From JOPF133 sp052144935 (GTDB taxonomy: Bacteria > Acidobacteriota > Terriglobia > Bryobacterales > Bryobacteraceae): a stretch of 22,845 nt of DNA. The first letter of the stretch is position 1; each line of letters begins with the position of its first letter. Made by a program: the position numbers and the translations under genes. The notes under the pieces were generated by a model that did no database searches, was not told the DNA's origin, and worked only from the letters and a program-made list of their open reading frames with translations. Below are positions 15,139 to 21,797 of this stretch, one piece after another. Location: positions 1 through 22,845 of the forward strand of contig JBKQPR010000149.1 in the NCBI GenBank assembly GCA_052144935.1, in the 5' to 3' direction.

Positions 15139-16244
15139 ACCCTGCTCACATGCGCGAAGCTCTGGACCTGGCGCGGCAGGGCCGCGGCCTGGCCAGTCCG
15201 AATCCCATGGTGGGCGCTGTCTTGGTGCGCGAGGGCGAGGTGGTGGGCCGCGGCTTCCACACCTATGCCGGCCTCGACCACGCCGAAATCATCGCCCTGG
15301 CCGAGGCCGGCGAGAAGGCCCGCGGCGCCACCCTGTATCTCAACCTGGAACCCTGCTCGCACCAGGGCCGCACGCCGCCCTGCGCCGATGCCCTGATTCG
15401 CGCGGGCGTGGCGTGCGTGATGGCGCCCCTCGAAGATCCCAACCCGCTGGTGTCCGGGGAAGGCTTCCGCAAACTCCGCGCAGCCGGCGTCGAGGTGTAC
15501 CTGGCCTCCGATTTCGCCTCCGAAGCCGCCAAGCTCAACGAGCCGTTTCTGCACTTCATGCGCACCGGCCGACCGCTGGTGACGCTCAAAGCCGCCATCA
15601 CTCTGGACGGCAAGATTTCCGCGCCCGACGATAATCGTGGGTGGATCACCAGCGAGCGCGCCCGCGCCCACGTGCAGGAGCTGCGCCACGACCACGACGC
15701 CATCCTCACCGGCATCGGGACGGTGCTGGCCGACGATTGCCTGCTGACCGACCGCAGCGGCTTTCCCCGCTCGCGGCCCCTGCTGCGCATCGTCATGGAT
15801 TCCCAGCTCCGCCTGCCGCTCGATTCCAAGATGGTCCGCAGCGCGGCGGGCGACCTGCTGGTGGTCGCCACTTCGGCCGCCTCCGCCGAGCGGCGCAAAC
15901 TGCTGGAGGAGCGGGGCGTTCAGGTTCAGGTGATGGACGGGCCGGGCGGGCGCGCCGACCTGCGCGGCGTGGTCGCGTGGCTGGGCCGCCACAACTATCT
16001 CTCGTTGATGATCGAAGCCGGCGGCAAGCTCAACTGGAGCGCGCTCGAAACCGGTTCGGTGGATCGCATTTTTTTCTATTACGGCCCCAAGATTCTGGGT
16101 GGGCTGGAAGCCTTGCCGCTGGCGGGCGGCATCGGGCGGCGGCGACGTTCCGATGCCATCCGCGTGCATGGCGTCACCATTCATTCCATCCCCCCAGACG
16201 AATTCGCTGTCGAAGGATACCTGGATGTTCACGGGAATCGTTGA
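15135..16244 (+). CDS. ribD: Bifunctional riboflavin biosynthesis deaminase/reductase
   Basis: RibD performs two successive steps of riboflavin synthesis: deamination of the diaminopyrimidinone ribosyl phosphate, then reduction of the ribosyl side chain using NADPH. The 369-aa protein has the N-terminal zinc deaminase domain with His49-Ala-Glu51 and the zinc cysteines Cys74 and Cys83 in PCSHQGRTPPC. The reductase domain begins near residue 146 (PLVTLKAAITLDGKIS) and continues through GIGTVLADD and MIEAGGKLNWSAL. ATG 15135 overlaps the ftsY stop, and the 3' end overlaps ribE by 20 bp, so the three genes form one coupled operon. No FMN riboswitch precedes it. Confidence 0.96.
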   Translation: MNPAHMREALDLARQGRGLASPNPMVGAVLVREGEVVGRGFHTYAGLDHAEIIALAEAGEKARGATLYLNLEPCSHQGRTPPCADALIRAGVACVMAPLEDPNPLVSGEGFRKLRAAGVEVYLASDFASEAAKLNEPFLHFMRTGRPLVTLKAAITLDGKISAPDDNRGWITSERARAHVQELRHDHDAILTGIGTVLADDCLLTDRSGFPRSRPLLRIVMDSQLRLPLDSKMVRSAAGDLLVVATSAASAERRKLLEERGVQVQVMDGPGGRADLRGVVAWLGRHNYLSLMIEAGGKLNWSALETGSVDRIFFYYGPKILGGLEALPLAGGIGRRRRSDAIRVHGVTIHSIPPDEFAVEGYLDVHGNR

Positions 16245-16872
16245 AGAGTTGGGAACGGTGGAATCGCTGGAGACACGCGCGGCCGGCTCACGCCTCAAAG
16301 TGCGGTGCTCGACGGTGATGAGCGACCTGACCGAGGGCGCCAGTATCGCGGTCAACGGCGTGTGCCTCACGGTGGTGGGGATCGTCACGCGCGCCGATTC
16401 CTTCTCCGCGGATCTGGCGCCCGAGACCTTGCGCCGCTCGAACCTTGGCGCGTTGCGCGCGGGATCGCGGGTCAACCTGGAGCGGCCGCTTTCGCCCACC
16501 GGCCGGTTGAGCGGCCACATCGTGCAGGGGCACGTGGATGGAACCGGGGAGTTTCTGGCGCTGGATGCGCTGGGCGCGGAAAACTGGTGGCTGCGTATTC
16601 GCGTCCCCGCCGAGCTGGACCCCTTCCTGGTGTATAAAGGGTCGATCGCCATCGATGGCATCAGCCTGACCATCGCCGCGCTGGAAGGCGATGTGCTGTC
16701 CGTCACCATCATCCCGCACACATACCGCAACACCACGCTGGGCGGCTATCGCCCCGGCGCGAGGGTCAACCTGGAGTGCGACATCCTAGCCAAACACGTG
16801 GAGAAGCTGTTGCGCAAGCTGGATGTGAAGAGCGGCCTTACGGTGGACAAGCTGCGCGAAAACGGCTACTGA
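16225..16872 (+). CDS. ribE: Riboflavin synthase alpha subunit
   Basis: This enzyme makes riboflavin by dismutating two molecules of 6,7-dimethyl-8-ribityllumazine. The 215-aa protein has the duplicated lumazine-binding barrels of the family. The first begins with the diagnostic MFTGIVEELG and contains GASIAVNGVCLTV; the second begins at RLSGHIVQGHVDGTG and contains GSIAIDGISLTI. Length is typical. ATG 16225 is fixed by the MFTG motif, and a GAAGGA-like Shine-Dalgarno precedes it within ribD. Its last 7 bp overlap the 3' end of the convergent Uma2 gene, leaving no room for a separate terminator. The lumazine synthase gene is not in the window. Confidence 0.96.
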   Translation: MFTGIVEELGTVESLETRAAGSRLKVRCSTVMSDLTEGASIAVNGVCLTVVGIVTRADSFSADLAPETLRRSNLGALRAGSRVNLERPLSPTGRLSGHIVQGHVDGTGEFLALDALGAENWWLRIRVPAELDPFLVYKGSIAIDGISLTIAALEGDVLSVTIIPHTYRNTTLGGYRPGARVNLECDILAKHVEKLLRKLDVKSGLTVDKLRENGY

Positions 16873-17390
16873 TCAAGCGCCTCGAAAATCTCCGGCAGCG
16901 GCAGAACGATGGCGCCATCGGTGGTGCGCAGGATCAGGTCCGCGGATTCCACCCATCCCTGGCGGCTGCAAATGAATGCGTGGCGTTCCTTGGGATCGAT
17001 GACCCAGATGTTGGGCACGCCGAATGCCAGGTAATCGTCGACTTTCTTCCGCAGGACCGAGACCCGATCCTCAGGCGACAGGATCTCGATCACCACCAAC
17101 GGAGGCTTGCGGAAGATCTGCTCCATAGGGTGCTCCGCCCGCGCCACGCAAACATCCGGGATGCGGAAGCGCGTTGGCGACACCTGGACCCGCTGCTCGA
17201 CGACCGCCGAGAAGCCGGCCTTCCGATAGCGGGTCCGGAAGTAGGTGACGATTTCGCTTTGCAGATCTGCATGATCGTGTTCGCCCACGTTGCGCTCAAC
17301 CACCTCTCCATCCACGTAATCGCAGTCCGGGCTGTAACTGGTGTGCAGATACTCTTCCACCGGAATGAGGATTCTCGTCTCCACAGCCAT
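16866..17390 (-). CDS. Uma2 family (DUF820) putative nuclease, copy 1
   Basis: A 174-aa single-domain protein of the Uma2 family, whose PD-(D/E)xK-like fold suggests a nuclease, although biological roles are mostly unknown. The N-terminus ILIPVEEYLHTSYSPDCDYVDGEV is the family entry motif. Predicted active-site residues are Asp79 in IPDVC, Glu102 in VVIEILSPED and Lys116 in KKVDDYLAFGVPNIWVIDP. It is the promoter-distal member of a three-gene tandem set and starts 3 bp after the stop of copy 2. It is most like copy 3 at its first ten residues (MAVETRILIP). Confidence 0.9.
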   Translation of the reverse strand: MAVETRILIPVEEYLHTSYSPDCDYVDGEVVERNVGEHDHADLQSEIVTYFRTRYRKAGFSAVVEQRVQVSPTRFRIPDVCVARAEHPMEQIFRKPPLVVIEILSPEDRVSVLRKKVDDYLAFGVPNIWVIDPKERHAFICSRQGWVESADLILRTTDGAIVLPLPEIFEALDQ

Positions 17391-17393
17391 ATT

Positions 17394-17903
17394 CTACAAC
17401 TGGGCGAAGATTTCCGGCAGCGGAAGAACGATCTCGCCGTCGGTGCGCAGGATCAGGTCTTGGGATTCGAAAGGTCCCTCAGCCGTCCAGAAAAACGCGC
17501 TACGGTCTTTCGGATCGATCACCCAGATGTTAGGTACACCGAAGGCTACGTAATCCCTGATTTTCCTTTGGATAGTGGAAAATCGATCCTCGGGCGACAT
17601 GATTTCGATCACCAGCAGCGGCGGCTTGCGAAAAATCTGTTCCATGGGGACTTCGACCCGCATCAGGCAGACGTCCGGAACGCGGTACCGCGTGGGCGAC
17701 ACCTGGACCCGCTGCTCGACGACCACATCGAAGCCCTTCGGCCCGTACGTGACCAGCAAATAAGAGCCAATTCGCAATTGTAGCCAGGCATGATCGTGTT
17801 CGCCCACGTTGCGCTCCAACACCTCTCCATCCACGTAGTCACAGTCCGGGCTGTAACTGGTCTGCAGGTATTCTTCCACCGGAATGAGGGTGGTCGTCTC
17901 CAT
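17394..17903 (-). CDS. Uma2 family (DUF820) putative nuclease, copy 2
   Basis: A 169-aa paralogue of its neighbours, sharing SYSPDCDYVDGEVLERNVGEHDH, VVEQRVQVSPTRYRVPDVC, PMEQIFRKPPLLVIEI and VAFGVPNIWVIDP. Predicted catalytic residues are Asp77, Glu100 and Lys114. ATG 17903 is chosen because it aligns with the family start; an upstream in-frame start at 17960 would run into copy 3. It begins 10 bp after the copy 3 stop, and TGTAGAAT in that junction (which includes the stop codon) could also act as a -10. Confidence 0.9.
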   Translation of the reverse strand: METTTLIPVEEYLQTSYSPDCDYVDGEVLERNVGEHDHAWLQLRIGSYLLVTYGPKGFDVVVEQRVQVSPTRYRVPDVCLMRVEVPMEQIFRKPPLLVIEIMSPEDRFSTIQRKIRDYVAFGVPNIWVIDPKDRSAFFWTAEGPFESQDLILRTDGEIVLPLPEIFAQL

Positions 17904-17913
17904 TAGCAATATT

Positions 17914-18438
17914 CTACAACTGGCCGAAAATCTCCGGGAGAGGAAGAACCACCGCGCCATCGGCTGTGCGCAGAATCAGGTCTTTGGATTCCACGCACGT
18001 TCCAGCTCTGCCCTCCCGGCCGCAGACGAACGCGCAGCGTTCTTCTGGATCGATCACCCAGATGTTGGGCACGCCGAGGGCCAGGTAGTCGTCGATTCGC
18101 CTTAGCATGTTGAAGAAGCGATCCTCGGACGATAGGATCTCGATCACCACCAGTGGCGGCTTGCGGAAAATCTGTTCCATGGGGACCTCGGCCCGCGTCA
18201 GGCAGACGTCCGGAACCCGGTACCGCGTAGGCGACACCTGGACCCGCTGCTCGACGACCACAACGAAGCCCTTCGCCTTGTACCTGGTCGCCAGATAGAT
18301 CAGGATTTCGCTTTGCAACCCTGCATGATCGTGTTCGCCCGCGTTGCGCTCCAACACCTCTCCATCCACGCAGTCCGGGCTGTAACTGGTGTGCAGATAC
18401 TCTTTCACAGGAATAAGGATTCTCGTCTCCACAGCCAT
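17914..18438 (-). CDS. Uma2 family (DUF820) protein, copy 3, lysine replaced
   Basis: A 174-aa member, first in the direction of transcription. It has a two-residue deletion in the entry motif (SPDCVDGEV instead of SPDCDYVDGEV) and a four- to five-residue insertion (GREGRAGTCVESKD) late in the domain. Asp77 (VPDVC) and Glu100 (VVIEILSSED) are kept, but the position matching the catalytic lysine is Arg114 (LRRIDDYLALGVPNIWVIDP), so activity may be lost or changed. ATG 18438 is the family start. The frame upstream still reads FAHLYN, resembling the FAQL-stop end of copy 2. The gap from here to 18638 holds no other gene, only a CCGCCAC-GG-GTGGCGG dyad at 18576-18591. Confidence 0.88.
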   Translation of the reverse strand: MAVETRILIPVKEYLHTSYSPDCVDGEVLERNAGEHDHAGLQSEILIYLATRYKAKGFVVVVEQRVQVSPTRYRVPDVCLTRAEVPMEQIFRKPPLVVIEILSSEDRFFNMLRRIDDYLALGVPNIWVIDPEERCAFVCGREGRAGTCVESKDLILRTADGAVVLPLPEIFGQL

Positions 18439-18638
18439 ATTGTACAAATGGGCGAAGGGGGAACGGGACCGCAGCAATAGCAATTCGTCGCCGGAGCATA
18501 TTGGCCCGCTGCCCGGTCGTCCACAGGGGATGATCGAGGGCACCCACCCGGCAGAAGTTCGCCCTCAGCGTCGAACCGCCACGGGTGGCGGCCCGCGCGC
18601 GCCTCGCCCCGCAGCCTCCGAAGGTCGAAAATGCACGC

Positions 18639-19502
18639 ATGGCGCTGGAGATCCCGCAACGGCTCGCGGCCAACTGCCGCAAGGCCCCCGACCGCGTTGC
18701 CTGGCTCGATCGGTTGCCTGGCGCCCTCGAAAGCCTGCGGCGCCGATGGTCCCTGACGCTCGATGCTCCGTTCGACCACCACGAGATGAGCTGCGCAAGG
18801 ATGGCGCCGGTGGCGCTCGCGGACGGAACTTCCGCGGTGCTGAAGCTGGCCATGCCGCACATGGAAGGCGAGCACGAACTCCAGGGGTTGCGCTTCTGGA
18901 ACGGAGATCCGACGGTGCGGCTTCTGGAGGCCGATGACGAGCTGCGGGCCATGCTCCTGGCGTTGCGATCCCGGGACGGCGCTGCGCGCATTGCCGGAGC
19001 CTCAGCAGGATCTGGTGATCGCGGGCCTCCTGCGCCGGCTGTGGCGCTCGCCGGTGGCGCCACATCCCCTTCGTCCTCTGTCGGTCTGATGGAGTATTGG
19101 AGTGCCGAAACGCTGGCCGACGCCGATCAGTGGCCCGACGCAGGTCTAGTCCTGGAAGGCCTGCGGCTCTTTCGGGAACTGGCGCGCACCGCGCCTGACG
19201 AAGTGCTATTGGCCACCGATCTGCACGCCGGCAACGTCCTTCGGTCCCAGCGGGAGCCGTGGCTCGTCATCGACCCAAAGCCCTTTGTCGGGGATCCCGC
19301 CTACGATGCGACCCAGCACCTGTTCAATTGCGCCCGGAGACTGCGCGCGGATGCCGGCGGGACGATCCACCGCCTCGCCGGCTCGCTGGGCGTGGACCCG
19401 GAGCGCGTTCGGCTTTGGACATTTGCCCGCGCCGCGGCGGAGCCGCCGAACGATTGGCGGCACGCCGATATCATGGCGCTCGCGCCGGCCATAGCTCCGT
19501 AG
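18639..19502 (+). CDS. Aminoglycoside/hydroxyurea resistance kinase family (APH(6)/StrB-like), internally frameshifted
   Basis: A 287-aa protein of the small-molecule phosphotransferase family that includes streptomycin 6-kinases. Family-like N-terminal blocks are ALEIPQRLAANCRK, AWLDRLPGALESLRRRWSL, GTSAVLKLAMPHMEGEHELQGLRFWNGDPTVRLLEADD. The catalytic and metal motifs at the C-terminal end are LLATDLHAGNVL and WLVIDPKPFVGDPAYDATQHLFNC. Between about 18960 and 19087 the frame reads unrelated Ala/Gly/Ser-rich sequence, while the next frame reads the expected ALPEPQQDLVIAGLLRRLW. A loss of about 2 bases near 18960 and 1 base near 19087 would explain this and restores the frame. The encoded protein is thus scrambled over about 42 residues. 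The substrate is unknown; a resistance function should not be assumed. Confidence 0.88.
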   Translation: MALEIPQRLAANCRKAPDRVAWLDRLPGALESLRRRWSLTLDAPFDHHEMSCARMAPVALADGTSAVLKLAMPHMEGEHELQGLRFWNGDPTVRLLEADDELRAMLLALRSRDGAARIAGASAGSGDRGPPAPAVALAGGATSPSSSVGLMEYWSAETLADADQWPDAGLVLEGLRLFRELARTAPDEVLLATDLHAGNVLRSQREPWLVIDPKPFVGDPAYDATQHLFNCARRLRADAGGTIHRLAGSLGVDPERVRLWTFARAAAEPPNDWRHADIMALAPAIAP

Positions 19503-19511
19503 CGATCCCCG

Positions 19512-19960
19512 CTACGCCAGCCGGTAGGCCAAGTGCAAAGCCTCTTCATATCCGCGGACGATCTGGTAACGCAGGCGTCGAAGAAGCCGCCGACCAGCAC
19601 CTGTAGCTCCTCTTCGCGGTACAGCTCCAGCACCGTCATAGCGAAGCCCTGCTCGTGGACGAAGCTGAAAATCTCGCTCTTCGACATCTGCAGGCGTAAG
19701 ACCGCCTCGTGCAGGGGGATCTCCTCTTCAAAACACAGGCTGCCGAGGACCCGAAAACACCGCTGCACCTCTTCCTCTCTGCGGACTGCCAGCAGATGTC
19801 CCAGGTTCTCCAGGATCTCCCGGCACCAGACGCGCAACTCGGCCTCCGGACGGCGGGCCAGGGTCCGCGTGTGAGGGTGCTTCTGCACCTCGCGGCTCAA
19901 ACGCGCGGCAATCTCCTCCCAATGCGTTTCAATCAGTTGGACCAGTCGAATCGATAACAT
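19512..19960 (-). CDS. RsbRD N-terminal domain-like sensor protein, frameshifted near its end
   Basis: The protein begins MLSIRLVQLIETHWEEIAARLSREVQKHPHTRTL and continues with ELRVWCREILENLGHLL and IPLHEAVLRLQMSKSEIFSFVHEQGF. This all-helical pattern resembles the RsbRD N-terminal domain, known from stressosome-type proteins and also found alone. After GGFFDACV the open frame changes to TRSSADMKRLCTWPTGWRS. The next frame instead reads YQIVRGYEEALHLAYRLA and then stops at 19512-19514, a natural end for the family. One base is missing at about 19565-19571. The unshifted frame would otherwise run on to 19301 inside the APH gene. A GGAAG Shine-Dalgarno precedes ATG 19960. Partners and signal are unknown. 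Confidence 0.75.
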
Positions 19961-20144
19961 AACCCGTCTTCCTTTAAGCGCCGGTGGGTCTCCGCACCCA
20001 GGGACTTGGGCGAAAAAACCCGGTGCTTATGCTTCCAATATGCTGGATGCGCCCTGGATATCCTCAGAATGTAGAGATTTGAAACATTTTGGTATGGAAT
20101 TAGACGTGCACCAGTGCCGCCGAACCGATCCACGTGAGGTCCCC

Positions 20145-20150
20145 AGGAGA
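20145..20150 (+). promoter_or_regulatory. Shine-Dalgarno of citrate synthase gene
   Basis: AGGAGA stands 11 nt before ATG 20162 and fixes this start. A TTGAAA at 20079-20084 could be a -35, but no well-spaced -10 was seen. Confidence 0.7.
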
Positions 20151-20161
20151 GCACACCAAAC

Positions 20162-21475
20162 ATGGTTGATAAAGATACGCTGACGATCATCGACAACCGG
20201 ACCAACCAGTCCTATTCCGTCCCTATTTACCGCAACACCATTCGCGCCATGGACCTGCGCCAGATCAAGACCGGCCCGGAGGATTTCGGGCTGATGACCT
20301 ACGATCCGGCATTTATGAACACGGCTTCCTGCCAAAGCGCCATCACCTATTTGGATGGCGATAAAGGCATCCTGCGCTACCGCGGATACCCCATCGAGCA
20401 ATTGGCCGAGCACTGCACGTTCCTGGAAGTGGCCTACTTGCTGCTCAACGGCGAACTTCCGACCGTGGAGGAGCTGGCCAACTGGAACTGCGAAATCATG
20501 CGCCACACCATGATCCATGAAAACCTCAAGAAGTTCATGGACGGCTTTCATCACGACGCCCACCCGATGGGTGTGCTGCTTAGTACCGTGGCTGCGCTTT
20601 CCACGTTTTACCCGGATTCGCGCAACGTGAAGGACGCCATGAACCGGCGTAAGCAGATCGTACGTTTGATCTCCAAGATGCCGACCCTGGCGGCGTATGC
20701 CTATCGTCACCGCCTGGGCCTGCCGTACATCTATCCCGATCCGGATCTCTGCTACACCAAGAACTACATGAACATGCTGTGGAAGCGCACGGAGCCGAAA
20801 TATGTGGCCAACCCGGTGCTCTCGCGAGCCTTGGAAGTGCTGTTCATCCTGCACGCCGACCACGAACAGAACTGCAGCACCAGCGCCATGCGGGCGGTGG
20901 GCAGCTCCGACGCCGACCCGTACTCCTCCGCGGCGGCGGCCATCGGGGCGCTATCCGGCCCGCTGCACGGCGGCGCCAACGAGGAAGTGCTGCGCATGTT
21001 GGACGAGATCGGCTCCAAAGAGCGCATCCCCGAATTCATCGCCCATGTCAAGGGGGGCCAGCGCAAGCTGATGGGGTTCGGGCACCGGGTTTACAAGAAT
21101 TACGACCCGCGCGCGAGGATCATCAAGCAGGTTGCCGAGGAGGTCTTCGAGGTGACCGGCCGCAACCCAAAGATCGACATCGCGCTGGAGTTGGAAAAGA
21201 TCGCCCTCAATGACGAGTACTTTATCAAGCGCAAGCTCTATCCCAACGTGGATTTCTACTCGGGAATCATCTACCAGGCAATGGGCTTCAAGCCCGAACA
21301 ATTCACCGTGCTGTTCGGCATTCCGCGGACCGTAGGCTGGCTGGCGCAATGGCAGGAAATGCTGCAGGATGCCGAGCAGAAGATCGCCCGGCCCCGGCAG
21401 ATCTACACCGGCGAGGAGCAGCGCGACTTTGTGCCCCTCACCCTGCGGGGCCAGTGCGAGCTGGCCATGGCCTGA
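20162..21475 (+). CDS. gltA: Citrate synthase
   Basis: A 437-aa enzyme that condenses oxaloacetate and acetyl-CoA to citrate at the entry of the TCA cycle. Length and sequence match the long hexameric bacterial type. The N-terminal beta domain (DKDTLTIIDNRTNQSYSVPIYRNTIRAMDLRQI, GILRYRGYPIEQLAE) is present. Active-site blocks are FILHADHEQNCSTSAMR (His231/His234), SGPLHGGANEE (His269), GFGHRVYKNYDPRA (His308) and NVDFYSG (Asp364). The C-terminus has GIPRTVGWLAQWQEM and RPRQIYTGEEQRDFVPL. No partner TCA genes adjoin it. Confidence 0.97.
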   Translation: MVDKDTLTIIDNRTNQSYSVPIYRNTIRAMDLRQIKTGPEDFGLMTYDPAFMNTASCQSAITYLDGDKGILRYRGYPIEQLAEHCTFLEVAYLLLNGELPTVEELANWNCEIMRHTMIHENLKKFMDGFHHDAHPMGVLLSTVAALSTFYPDSRNVKDAMNRRKQIVRLISKMPTLAAYAYRHRLGLPYIYPDPDLCYTKNYMNMLWKRTEPKYVANPVLSRALEVLFILHADHEQNCSTSAMRAVGSSDADPYSSAAAAIGALSGPLHGGANEEVLRMLDEIGSKERIPEFIAHVKGGQRKLMGFGHRVYKNYDPRARIIKQVAEEVFEVTGRNPKIDIALELEKIALNDEYFIKRKLYPNVDFYSGIIYQAMGFKPEQFTVLFGIPRTVGWLAQWQEMLQDAEQKIARPRQIYTGEEQRDFVPLTLRGQCELAMA

Positions 21476-21490
21476 GGCCTTTTGCAACCC

Positions 21491-21531
21491 GGGACTGCCA
21501 TCTTACATCACATTTAGTAAATGGCAGTCCC
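21491..21531. promoter_or_regulatory. Perfect inverted repeat overlapping a start codon
   Basis: GGGACTGCCAT (21491-21501) and ATGGCAGTCCC (21521-21531) form a perfect 11-bp stem with a 19-nt AT-rich loop, 15 bp after the gltA stop. There is no T-run, so it is not a standard terminator. The right arm begins exactly at the ATG of the small Cys-rich gene, so in a read-through transcript the stem would bury that start codon. Confidence 0.7.
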
Positions 21532-21703
21532 AATCGGCAGAACCAGACCGGCGGAGCCGCGCAAGTGTGCGGATTGCGGGCATTTGGAGTCCGAGCACGG
21601 CAAAACCGGGACGCATCCCTGTCTGGCCGTAGTTGGAACCCTGGCCCAGCGCGACTTTTGTCCCTGCAACGCCTTTCGGCCGAGCTTGACCAAAGCGGCT
21701 TAG
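21521..21703 (+). CDS. Small Cys/His-rich (putative zinc-binding) protein
   Basis: A 60-aa protein with regularly spaced potential metal ligands: Cys16 and Cys19 in KCADCGH, His21, His26 in SEHGKTGTHPC, Cys34, and Cys47/Cys49 in FCPCNAF. The pattern CxxCGH-x4-HG...PCLA...CPCxxF looks like a conserved mini-zinc-ribbon rather than a random frame. ATG 21521 lies in the right arm of an inverted repeat, and no Shine-Dalgarno is evident. The function is unknown. After it, 21704-21797 is a GC-rich spacer before the CRISPR array with no gene. Confidence 0.6.
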   Translation: MAVPIGRTRPAEPRKCADCGHLESEHGKTGTHPCLAVVGTLAQRDFCPCNAFRPSLTKAA

Positions 21704-21797
21704 CGTTGCCGGCCATTCCCTGAAGACACGGCCCAAGTTACTGATTCTGCGAGAGCGCCCACGCGCCTGCCTGTCGGCATGGTCCGAGTCGAGGGAG

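Noticed and set aside
21491..21531. Rho-independent terminator for gltA
   Set aside because: The stem is good, but no T-run follows and the loop is long; recorded as an inverted repeat instead.
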